Shown here piece by piece: positions 16,701 to 24,042 of a DNA stretch of 44,281 bases. Position 1 is the stretch's first letter; every line of letters starts with the position of its first letter. Origin of the DNA: Halobacteriales archaeon QS_1_68_17. GTDB taxonomy: Archaea; Halobacteriota; Halobacteria; Halobacteriales; Haloarculaceae. Location of the stretch: contig PXRG01000023.1 in NCBI GenBank assembly GCA_003021105.1, positions 1 to 44,281 on the forward strand. The letters are read 5' to 3'. The translations under genes and the position numbers were made by a program. The notes beneath the pieces are model-generated. The model worked only from the letters and a program-made list of their open reading frames with translations, searched no databases and had not been told where the DNA came from.

Positions 16701-16798
16701 GGCGCGGCGGTACAAAGTGCCGTCGGCCCCCGTCGCTGGATTCGCGGACAGCGAGACGGTCCCCGAGGCGCGGCGGTACAAAGTGCCGTCGGCCCCCG
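16701..16798. repeat. 32-bp direct repeat, promoter-like, 66-bp spacing
   Basis: The sequence GGCGCGGCGGTACAAAGTGC and the 12 bases after it (CGTCGGCCCCCG) occur at 16701-16732 and again at 16767-16798. The first copy lies immediately upstream of the small Cys-rich gene on the minus strand and contains a TATA-like box, so the promoter appears to be duplicated. The intervening 34 bases are unrelated. Confidence 0.8.
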
Positions 16799-16810
16799 AT
16801 CGGGTACTGA

Positions 16811-16918
16811 TACTGGTGGCTGTAAGTACGTGAAAACTCGAATTGAGAATCCAGGCGGAAAGAGTCTGTCTCCGCAGATAGCAGAGACTGGTGAGTAAAA
16901 GAATTACAGCCACCAGTA
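16811..16918 (+). mobile_element. MITE family B (108 bp)
   Basis: A 108-bp non-coding element with perfect 15-bp terminal inverted repeats: TACTGGTGGCTGTAA at the left and TTACAGCCACCAGTA at the right. The flanks are a 3-bp direct repeat TGA (16808-16810 and 16919-16921). It is distinctly AT-richer than its surroundings. The interior differs from family A, but the ends share the pattern TA-x-TG and the target duplication has the same length and sequence, pointing to related transposases. It lies about 75 bases upstream of the rpa3 promoter. Confidence 0.85.
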
Positions 16919-16994
16919 TGACTCGCCACCGCCGTTGGGCCGCCCCTATCCGGCCGCATGCTCCCGGTTTCACTTCCGCTCCGCCGGCCGAGGG

Positions 16995-17002
16995 TTTAAA
17001 TA
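16995..17002 (+). promoter_or_regulatory. TATA box of the rpa3-rpap3 operon
   Basis: TTTAAATA follows GAGGG and lies about 60 bases before the ATG at 17062, predicting a leader of roughly 35 bases. It is the clearest TATA element in this spacer. Confidence 0.65.
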
Positions 17003-17061
17003 CGGGGGCGACCAACCCACGGGTGTCTCCCGACGAAAACAAAGCGGAGACAGTGAGAGCA

Positions 17062-17991
17062 ATGACAGATTTGCGTACCCACGCGGAAGAGATACACGAG
17101 CAGTTTTCCGACCAGCTAGGGATCGACGTGGACGACGTCCACGAGCGCCTGGAGACGCTGGTCGAGGAGTACAAGGTCCCCGTCGACGAGGCGCGCCGGA
17201 GCGTCACCAACACCTACCTCGACGAGGCCGGGATGGACCGCGACGAGTTGCGCGGCGGCGGCAACGAGCGCAAGCAGGTCGCCGACGTCGACACCGCGGA
17301 GGAGTGGATCGACGTCAGAGCGAAGGTGGTCGACCTCTGGGAGCCGCGGAGCGACGCGGTCGCCCAGGTCGGCCTGCTGGGCGACGAGACCGGCACGATC
17401 AAGTTCACCAAGTGGTCGAAGTCCGACCTGCCGGAACTCGACGAGGGTGCGGTCTACGAACTCCGGAACGTCGTCACCGACGAGTACCAGGGTCGCTACT
17501 CCGTGAAGCTCAACCGGACGACGACGATCACGGAACTGGACGAGGAGATCGAGGTCGGCGACGACAGCGTCACCGTCGAGGGCGCGCTGGTCGACATCCA
17601 GAGCGGTAGCGGCCTCATCAAGCGGTGTCCCGAGGACGACTGCACGCGCGTCCTCCAGAACGGCCGGTGTTCCGAACACGGCGAGGTCGAGGGCGAGTTC
17701 GACCTCCGGATCAAGGGCGTCCTCGACGACGGCGAGGAGGTCACCGAGGTGATCTTCGACCAGGAGGCCACCGAGAACCTCACCGGGATCACCCTGGAGG
17801 AGGCCCAGGAGATGGCGATGGACGCCCTGGACACGACGGTCGTGGCCGACGAAATGCGCACGAAGGTCCTCGGCCGGTACTACCGCGTCGAGGGACCGAC
17901 CTTCGGCCGGTACGTCCTGGCCGACGCGATCGAGCAGCTCTCCGACCCGGCCGATCCGGAAGCGGTCCTCATCAAAGCGAGGTCGATCTGA
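17062..17991 (+). CDS. rpa3: replication factor A, RPA3-type single-stranded DNA-binding protein (309 aa)
   Basis: Binds and protects single-stranded DNA during replication and repair. It starts MTDLRTHAEEIHEQFSDQLG with a helical N-terminal region, then an OB fold at about residues 75-165 (VRAKVVDLWEPRSDAVAQVG and GTIKFTKWSKSDLPELDEGA). A zinc-finger motif CPEDDCTRVLQNGRCSEH follows at about 193-210, and a C-terminal OB-like domain. Length, single finger and the following partner gene fit haloarchaeal RPA3 rather than the longer RPA1. An upstream in-frame start would cross the promoter and is rejected. Confidence 0.85.
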   Translation: MTDLRTHAEEIHEQFSDQLGIDVDDVHERLETLVEEYKVPVDEARRSVTNTYLDEAGMDRDELRGGGNERKQVADVDTAEEWIDVRAKVVDLWEPRSDAVAQVGLLGDETGTIKFTKWSKSDLPELDEGAVYELRNVVTDEYQGRYSVKLNRTTTITELDEEIEVGDDSVTVEGALVDIQSGSGLIKRCPEDDCTRVLQNGRCSEHGEVEGEFDLRIKGVLDDGEEVTEVIFDQEATENLTGITLEEAQEMAMDALDTTVVADEMRTKVLGRYYRVEGPTFGRYVLADAIEQLSDPADPEAVLIKARSI

Positions 17992-17992
17992 G

Positions 17993-18595
17993 ATGGCGAC
18001 GACACCCACCCGCGAAGTCGCCCGGCGCGTCTTCGCACGCGAGTTCAACGACGCCGGCTACACGTTCAAGGAGTCCGACGACGACCGTGCCCCGGTCTAC
18101 CTGCTCTTGCCGACCGGCGAGCGGGCCAACCGCGTGTTCGTGGTCGGCACGCTCACCGAGACCGAGGACGTCGGCGAGGACAGCGAGTACTGGCAGGGAC
18201 GGGTCGTCGACCCGAACGGCGACACGTTCTTCATGTACGCCGGCCAGTACCAGCCCGACGCGGCGAGCATGCTCCGGGACCTGGAGCCGCCGGCGTACGT
18301 CTCGGTCGTCGGCAAACCGCGGACCTACGAGACCGACGACGGCGAGGTGAACGTCTCGATCAGGCCGGAGTCGATCACGGTCGTCGACGCCGCCACCCGC
18401 GACCGCTGGGTCGTCGAGACGGCCGAGCGGACGCTCGAACGGATCCAGCGGTTCGACGACGACGCCAACGAGTACGCCGAGATGGCCCGCGAGCAGTACG
18501 ACCTGCCCGTGGAGAACTACCGGCGGGCGGTCGTCGGGGCGCTCGAGAGCCTCGAAACCGACGGGGAAGCCGAGGCCAGCGCGTCGACCTCGTAG
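17993..18595 (+). CDS. rpap3: RPA-associated protein (200 aa)
   Basis: Partner of the RPA encoded just upstream; in haloarchaea each rpa gene is typically followed by such a gene and the proteins act together on single-stranded DNA. The protein has REVARRVFAREFNDAGYTFK at the start and an OB-like centre (NRVFVVGTLTETEDVGED, FFMYAGQYQPDAASML). A helical, acidic C-terminus follows. Its ATG begins one base after the rpa3 stop, so the two are in an operon and probably translationally coupled. The last residues are low-complexity. Confidence 0.85.
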   Translation: MATTPTREVARRVFAREFNDAGYTFKESDDDRAPVYLLLPTGERANRVFVVGTLTETEDVGEDSEYWQGRVVDPNGDTFFMYAGQYQPDAASMLRDLEPPAYVSVVGKPRTYETDDGEVNVSIRPESITVVDAATRDRWVVETAERTLERIQRFDDDANEYAEMAREQYDLPVENYRRAVVGALESLETDGEAEASASTS

Positions 18596-18684
18596 GGCTG
18601 CCGTCGCCTTCCTTTCGCGGCTCCGCCGGCCGTGCGAGCGTCTGACAAACTGTTAAGTAGTGGGAACGACGAACTGGAAACGAG

Positions 18685-19034
18685 ATGGGCAACAAGAACA
18701 AGACGATCTCCTTTCGGGTGAGCGAGGAGGCCTTCGAGACCCTCCGCGAGATCGCGGAGGAGCGCGACCTGTCGCTGTCCGCCGTCTTCCGCGACTACGT
18801 CGACATGCTCGTTGCCCACGACGGCCAGGTGAAGGTCGTCCCGGAACACGAGGTCAACGAGAGTTCGAGCGACACCCAGAGCTTCCCGCCGAAAGTCGAG
18901 GTACCCAAGAGCTTCGTCCGGGAACACGAGCGGCTTGAACTGGAGGCCGAACACCTCCGCGAGCAACTGGAGGAACACAAGCGGTACGTCACCCAGCTCC
19001 GTATCGCCTGGGGAACTTCGACGAGTCGTTCTAA
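18685..19034 (+). pseudogene. ribbon-helix-helix (CopG-like) DNA-binding protein, frameshifted near the end
   Basis: Starts MGNKNKTISFRVSEEAFETL, a ribbon-helix-helix DNA-binding module (about residues 7-50), followed by a linker and a coiled-coil C-terminus (EHERLELEAEHLREQLEEHK). The frame as it stands ignores the TAA at 19032-19034 and runs on to 19401 through the antisense of the next gene. One missing base near 19004 would restore the reading LGNFDESF and end at that TAA, which overlaps the convergent gene's stop by a few bases. The DNA-binding part is intact, so function could survive. A sequencing error is a real alternative. Confidence 0.65.
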
Positions 19035-19483
19035 TGTAGCTCGCGTTTCCGCTCGCCCGCCCGTTCGGCCATCGCTTTCTCCCCCTCGACGTCGGCCAGC
19101 GTCTCGACCGCTTCGAGCGTCCGCACCGCGTCGTCCAGAAACGAGAGCACGTCGCCGGGATAGGCGTACAGCATGTAGTCGTCGCCCATCACGTCCACGA
19201 TGGCGTCCGGACCGAGTCCCTGGGCGCGCAACTCCAGCAGGTAGCGGACGAACTTCTCCTCGGGATGACCGCAGTGGGGGTTGGACTCGCAGTCACAATC
19301 GAGGAAGTCCTCGGCGAAGTCCAGCACCCGCTCGCGGGTCGCGTCGTCCAGTTTCGCCAGCCCGTCGCCCTGGTAGAGCAGGTCCAGCGTCGCCCCCTTG
19401 AACGCCCCCTTCGGGATCGATGTCTCCAGCTGGGAGGCGAGCTGGCGGTGGTTCTTGACGTAGATCTTGTCCGTGATGGCCAC
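19031..19483 (-). CDS. conserved haloarchaeal protein with Cys/His cluster (150 aa)
   Basis: From a GTG start the protein reads (M)AITDKIYVKNHRQLASQLE, then AFKGATLDLLYQGDGLAKL. A metal-site-like cluster DCDCESNPHCGHPEEKFVRY lies at about residues 70-90. The rest is helical (YLLELRAQGLGPDAIVDVMG). I regard it as a conserved haloarchaeal protein of unknown function. GTG at 19483 is preferred, since further upstream the frame shows no conserved sequence. Confidence 0.65.
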   Translation of the reverse strand: MAITDKIYVKNHRQLASQLETSIPKGAFKGATLDLLYQGDGLAKLDDATRERVLDFAEDFLDCDCESNPHCGHPEEKFVRYLLELRAQGLGPDAIVDVMGDDYMLYAYPGDVLSFLDDAVRTLEAVETLADVEGEKAMAERAGERKRELH

Positions 19484-19605
19484 TGTTAGCCGACGGAAGG
19501 CGGCTGAGCTGTAAAAGCGTCCCGGACTGGCAGTTCGCCCCGTCCACGTCGGCCGGTCCCGTTCCGGGACCACCAGTCGGTCGCCCGTCGCCGACGGGGT
19601 CAGTA

Positions 19606-20063
19606 TCACCGCGGGACCGCGCCCCGGAATCCCTCGGCGACGGTCTCGGCGATCAGCCCGGCGAGGTGGGCGTGGTAGCCCCCGCCCAGCCCGCGCGAGC
19701 GATCGACGATCCGGTACCTGCCGGTTGCGACGGCCTGGCCCGACCGTTCGAGGACGACCGTCCCTCGCCGCCGGTAGGTTTCGAAGACCGTCCGGTTCCA
19801 GTCGGTGGCGTAGTAGCTCGTGACGGTCGGGTTGTCGCTCCGGGCGAACAGCCTCGGGTTGACGGCCGCCCGCTCGACGCCGACGACCAGCACCGGCCCG
19901 TCGCGGTCGTCGCCCGGCGCGGGGACGGAGCCTGCCTGGTTCGTGGCGACCGTCGCTTCGACGGTCGTGGCGCTCTCCGAGACCGCGATTCCCGCGACGA
20001 ACCGAGGGCGGCCAGCACTACACCGACGAGCGCGGCGGCGAGCAGGACGTGACGCCGCTTCAC
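19606..20063 (-). pseudogene. exported protein with a frameshift after the signal sequence
   Basis: A GTG at 20063 begins MKRRHVLLAAALVGVVLAAL, a clear signal or anchor sequence. In that frame the following residues are nonsense. One frame away the sequence continues with a normal acidic protein (VAGIAVSESATTVEATVATN, then VLVVGVERAAVNPRLFARSD) to the TGA at 19606. So one base is lost or gained near 20005. The domain is not recognised. If the frame were restored it would be a protein of about 152 residues on the outer face of the membrane. Confidence 0.6.
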
Positions 20064-20174
20064 GGTCTCCGTTCGCCCCGAGAACGGAAAACACGGGGGG
20101 TTCGCGGCCGGCGCGACCGGGGAGTCGTAACGTATTTACTTTCTACTCCGCTACCACCGCACGCGTCCCGGCGT

Positions 20175-20246
20175 GTCCGGGCTGGGGTAGTGGTATCCTT
20201 CAGCCTTGTGGGGGCTGAGACGTGGGTTCGATTCCCGCGCCCGGAC
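20175..20246 (+). tRNA. tRNA-His (anticodon GTG)
   Basis: Acceptor stem TCCGGGC pairs with GCCCGGA and the extra G-1 at 20175 pairs with C73 at 20246, the hallmark of tRNA-His. The anticodon loop TTGTGGG is closed by CAGCC/GGCTG and gives GTG. The T-arm is GTGGG-TTCGATT-CCCGC. No intron and no encoded CCA. Confidence 0.95.
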
Positions 20247-20345
20247 TGTCATTTTCGCCCCGTCTCCTCTCTGTTCGACCCGTCTCCTCTTTGTGCACTT
20301 TACGGGATGTGACCTCCTCCCCGTCGTGAACGACGGGGCTTCCCG
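20247..20345 (-). repeat. right end of a TnpB element, with 9-bp hairpin
   Basis: Positions 20319-20338 form a near-perfect palindrome, CCCCGTCGT paired with ACGACGGGG around two bases. It lies between the stop of the TnpB remnant (20379, minus strand) and tRNA-His. On the minus strand the order is stop codon, GGAAGCCCCGTCG hairpin, GGAGGAGGTCACAT. This is the layout of an IS1341-type right end, which also carries the 3' part of the omega RNA. The region between the hairpin and the tRNA is otherwise featureless. Confidence 0.6.
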
Positions 20346-20378
20346 AACCGCACCGCAAGCGTTGGGATGTTTGCCAGT

Positions 20379-20590
20379 CTACGGTCGCACTTGGTCTCGT
20401 GGGCGTACTCTGCCCGTGGATTTGTCGAACAGGCGCACCGATGGCTGGGCCAGACAGCCGTTACTCCTATCGACTTCTGGATTCGGAGTTACCGCCGCTC
20501 GCATATTCTCAGCCGCATTCACATCACTATTAGCGACCAGATCACAGTTCTCACAGGCAGTCAGGACGGCCGGCTCCGACCGGCTTCAGT
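20379..20590 (-). pseudogene. C-terminal remnant of TnpB (IS1341-type, RuvC-like nuclease)
   Basis: On the minus strand the frame ending at TAG 20381-20379 reads CENCDLVANSDVNAAENMRA, matching the last zinc knuckle and RuvC-III segment of TnpB (CxxC, then D-x-N-A-A-x-N). It continues through RSNGCLAQPSVRLFDKSTG to a Pro/Arg-rich end. A stop occurs upstream at about 20598 and the rest of the gene is missing, so only about 60 codons remain. TnpB is the RNA-guided nuclease ancestor of Cas12; this copy cannot be active. Confidence 0.75.
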
Positions 20591-20646
20591 CGGTGCCAGG
20601 GATGTCGGGCCGCGAATTTTATACCCGGCGGTCGTAGGCCCGTTCC

Positions 20647-21030
20647 ATGAGCGAACAGACGGCCACCCCGGTCGTCCGGCGCGGCGACGACGTGGCGTAC
20701 GAGGACGTCGGCGCGGCCGACGGCCTCCGGAAGGGCGTCCTGATCGGCGAGGCCGACGGCGCGCCGAACCTGGCGCTCAGGCGGTTCACGCTCGCGCCGG
20801 GGGCCGAGGTACCCAGGCACACGAACGAGGTCGAACACGAACAGTACGTGCTCGCGGGCGAGTACACCGTCGGCATCGATGGCGAGGAACACACCGTCTC
20901 GGCGGGGGACTCGCTTTTCATCCCCGCCGGCGTCGTCCACTGGTACCGCAACGACGGCGACGAGGAGGGAGCGTTCATCTGTGCGGTGCCGACCGGCGAC
21001 GACGAGATCAGGCTGGTCGGGGAGGAATAG
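20647..21030 (+). CDS. single-domain cupin protein (127 aa)
   Basis: A compact cupin with both halves of the motif: PRHTNEVEHEQYVLAGEYTV (His, Glu, His-like ligands) and IPAGVVHWYRNDG. Starts MSEQTATPVVRRGDDVAYED. It likely folds as a stand-alone beta-barrel; enzymes and sensors both exist in this family. TTTTATAC at 20617-20624, about 25 bases before the ATG at 20647, is a good TATA box and implies leaderless transcription. Its stop overlaps the end of the convergent gene. Confidence 0.75.
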   Translation: MSEQTATPVVRRGDDVAYEDVGAADGLRKGVLIGEADGAPNLALRRFTLAPGAEVPRHTNEVEHEQYVLAGEYTVGIDGEEHTVSAGDSLFIPAGVVHWYRNDGDEEGAFICAVPTGDDEIRLVGEE

Positions 21031-21403
21031 GCGGGCACTCTCGGCCGTTTCGCACCGACCCGGATTCGAGAGCGTGGGGGAGTCCCCGCGTGTCTGTCAC
21101 CGCCCCGCGTGCGATGCGTTCGAGCAGTTCGCGGTCGTCGGTGAGCCGTCCGGCGGCCGATTCGTTCACATCGTTGGTCACGATCCAGGTTGCCGATCCG
21201 TTTGCGTGGACTTCGACCCGTGCGGTGTTTCTCGTGACCGTCAGTGCGATCCCGTGGTCGGCGGCGACCCGCTCGAAGGAGGTCCCACAGGCACCACAGA
21301 TCGGACGGGGCTGGGGGCTGGCGTCGGCCGGCGGGATCGGTGCGATTATCCCGCCCATCGTGATCACAAAAAAGAGGAGCGTCCGGGAACCGTGCGGTTG
21401 CAT
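21008..21403 (-). pseudogene. secreted protein, probably truncated (about 131 aa)
   Basis: Begins MQPHGSRTLLFFVITMGGII, a signal peptide, followed by PRPICGACGTSFERVAADHG and ARVEVHANGSATWIVTNDVN. These features recall a haloarchaeal family of exported proteins with an N-terminal CGACG motif that I remember as considerably longer. Here it ends soon after RGLPHALESGSVRNG in a Pro-rich tail inside the cupin gene's 3' end, suggesting the C-terminus is lost. The truncation is inferred from memory of relatives only. Confidence 0.5.
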
Positions 21404-21528
21404 TCGTTCGCTGGTTCTCGGTTTCCCCGTAAACGTTTCATGCGTTGACACGACCGCCCGCGTCCGGGGAAACTGTGCGCGCTCCCGGTTCCGGGGTACT
21501 GAAATACCTCCTCTGCCTACCGGGGGAC

Positions 21529-23527
21529 GTGTCACAGCAGGTCGCGCGGGTGGAGACGCTGTTTCTCCACGAGGACGGCGACGACTACCGCGTCGTCGTC
21601 ACGAGGGACGGCAGGCGGGTGTTCCAGGCGGTCCTCGAACCCAAGGCGACCGACGCCGGGCCGCGGCCGGGCCGGTTCCGGGTCAAGGAGGGGACCAGCG
21701 AGGAGCCACGCGACCCCGACCAGTTCGTCGAACTCGCGCGGCGGGCCGACCGGATCCGCATCTCCGAGCAGACCTCGCCGGCGGGCCGGCGGGAACTCCG
21801 GGAGTTGCTCGACGCCTACCAGCAGGAGGCGAAGGTCGTCCGCACCTGTCGGTACTGCGCGTCCGACGGGCGGTATTCGCCGATCACGTCCGAGACGGCC
21901 ATCCGGGCCGACGACGAGGACATCTGTCCGGACTGCGCGAAACGCGAACTCGACCGGGAACTGGCCTACCGGGGGCAGATTTCCGGCGACGCCCGCGAAC
22001 GGCTGGAGGACCTCCTGCTCGACGTGCAGGATCTCGAACGGATCACCAACCTCCTGCAGGGGCGGCTCGACCCCGACCTGACGAAGTTCGACGAGATCAG
22101 CGCGACCACCGACGAGGTCGACCCCGTGCCGGTCGACTCGCTCTCGCTCCATCCGGACCTCCAGTCTCTCCTCGAATCCCGGTTCGATACCCTCCTGCCC
22201 GTCCAGAGTCTCGCCGTCGACCGCCACCGGGAAGACGCTGATCGGCGAGCTGGCCGGCTTGGACCGCGTGCTCGACGGCGGGGGGAAGATGCTGTTTCTG
22301 GTGCCGCTGGTGGCGCTGGCGAACCAGAAGTACCAGTCCTTCCGGGAGCGGTACGGCGACATGGTCGACGTGAGCCTCCGGGTGGGTGCCAGCCGGATCA
22401 ACGACGACGACGGCCAGCGGTTCGATCCCGGCGCGGACGTGATCGTCGGCACCTACGAGGGCATCGACCACGCGCTCCGCGTCGGCAAGGACCTCGGCGA
22501 CGTCGGCACCGTCGTCATCGACGAGGTCCACACACTCGGCGAGGACGAACGCGGCCACCGCTTGGACGGGCTCATCTCGCGGCTCAAGCATTACTGCGAA
22601 ACCCACGACAGCGACGACGCCCAGTGGATCTACCTCTCGGCGACCGTGGGCAACCCCCGGCACCTGGCGGCGGCGCTGGAGGCGAACCTCGTGGAGTTCG
22701 AGGAGCGGCCGGTCCCGATCGAGCGCCACCTCACCTTCGCGGACGGCCAGGAGAAGGTAGACGTCGAGAACAAACTGGTCCGCCGGGAGTTCGACCGGAA
22801 ATCCTCGAAGGGCTACCGGGGGCAGACGATCATCTTCACCAACTCCCGCCGGCGGTGCCACGAGATCAGCCGCCGGCTGGAGTACTCGTCGGCTCCCTAC
22901 CACGCCGGCCTCGACCACAAGCGCCGGAAGAAGGTCGAGGGGATGTTCGCCGACCAGGAACTGGCGGCCGTCGTCACGACGGCGGCGCTGGCGGCGGGCG
23001 TGGACTTCCCGGCCTCGCAGGTGGCGTTCGACTCGCTGGCGATGGGCATCGAGTGGCTCACCGTCCAGGAGTTCAGCCAGATGCTCGGCCGCGCCGGCCG
23101 CCCGGACTACCACGACAGCGGCAGGGTGTACCTGCTCGTCGAACCCGACGGCACCTACCACAACAGCCAGGAGATGACCGAGGACGAGGTGGCATTCAAA
23201 CTCCTCAAGGGGGAGATGGAACCCGTGATCACCCGGTACGACGGGGCCGCGGCCGTCGAGGAAACGCTGGCGAACATCACCGTCGCCGGCAGGGAAGCCA
23301 AGCGGCTCAACGACCGCATGATCGGCGAGGTGCCGACGAAACACGCCCTCGGGAAGCTCATCGAGTACGGCTTCATCGACGGCCTCGAGCCGACGTCGCT
23401 CGGCCGGGCGGTCACCCGTCACTTCCTCGCCCCCGACGAGGCGTTCCTGCTGCTCGACGGGATCAGGAAAGGCCGCGACCCCTACGACATCGTCGCCGAC
23501 CTGGAACTGCGCGACGAGGAACAGTGA
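21529..23527 (+). pseudogene. DEAD/DEAH-box helicase broken at the Walker A motif
   Basis: From a GTG at 21529 a frame reads SQQVARVETLFLHEDGDDYR with a zinc-like pair (CRYCASDGRYS ... CPDCAKREL), then FDTLLPVQSLAVD. There the frame breaks near 22220. The other frame resumes as ATGKTLIGELAGLDRVLDGG and gives complete later motifs: VVIDEVHTLGED (DEVH box), YLSATVG (motif III), TIIFTNSRRRCHEI, AGVDFPASQVAFDSL and QMLGRAGRPDY (motif VI). About 17 codons that normally join the Q-motif region to Walker A are missing. So the helicase has lost both frame and part of its ATP site. Confidence 0.85.
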
Positions 23528-23528
23528 G

Positions 23529-23600
23529 GACGGAGGCCGGGAGTCGGGAGCCGGGTGTCGAGTGTCGGGAGCCAGGTGTCGGGTGCTGGAGTGGTAGTAG
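23529..23600. repeat. degenerate GGGAGCC/GGTGTCG repeats
   Basis: The spacer after the helicase consists of short imperfect units such as GTCGGGAGCCGGGTGTCG and GTCGGGAGCCAGGTGTCG. They look like intergenic low-complexity sequence and have no gene. Confidence 0.6.
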
Positions 23601-23700
23601 TTACTCCAGGTGGTGGTAGTCGAGTTCGTACCCGGCGTCAAGCGCCCGCTGGACGGGCTCGCTGGGCTCGCCGACCGCCCGGGCCGCCAGCGCCAGGTCG
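23601..23700 (-). pseudogene. C-terminal fragment of an unknown gene
   Basis: On the minus strand the frame ending in TAA at 23603-23601 reads [20 protein letters not shown] and then [12 protein letters not shown]. It is a credible haloarchaeal C-terminus, but upstream of about 23700 the sequence belongs to another gene on the plus strand. I do not recognise the family. No start exists. Confidence 0.5.
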
Positions 23701-23914
23701 CCGCGGACCTCGGCGCGAACCCGTTCGCGTTCGTCCTCGCGGTGACCTTCGCCGCCTCGACCGCGTTCATGACACCCGTCGGCTACCAGACGAACCTCTT
23801 CGTCTACGGTCCCGGCGGTACCGGTTTACCGACTACTTCCGCGTCGGGACGCCGCTACAGGTGGTGTTCGCCGTCGTGACGACCGCCGGGACCGCCTTCT
23901 TCTGGCCGGTGTGA
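23695..23914 (+). pseudogene. C-terminal fragment of an SLC13-type permease
   Basis: Reads [20 protein letters not shown] and [18 protein letters not shown], then changes frame near 23817 to [20 protein letters not shown] and ends AGTAFFWPV at the TGA 23912-23914. The TPVGYQTN and GPGGYRFTD segments are typical of the last helices of SLC13 (divalent anion:Na+) permeases. The N-terminal nine-tenths of the gene are missing and the remaining part has a one-base deletion. Confidence 0.75.
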
Positions 23915-23969
23915 GCGGCCTGCCGCGCAACGAAACGCTTTACACTCCGCCGCGTGCTACCGGATATGC

Positions 23970-24042
23970 GGGACCGTGGGGTAGCTTGGTATCCTCCGAG
24001 CCTTGGGTGCTCGTCACCCCGGTTCGAATCCGGGCGGTCCCA
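23970..24042 (+). tRNA. tRNA-Pro (anticodon TGG)
   Basis: Acceptor GGGACCG pairs with CGGTCCC (24035-24041) and the discriminator is A24042. The anticodon stem CGAGC/GCTCG closes the loop CTTGGGT, giving TGG. The T-arm is CCCGG-TTCGAAT-CCGGG. No intron is seen. Confidence 0.95.

Noticed and set aside
691..24042. Integrated element with attachment repeats at the tRNA genes
   Set aside because: I found no direct repeats of the tRNA 3' ends and no integrase, so no attachment site is reported.
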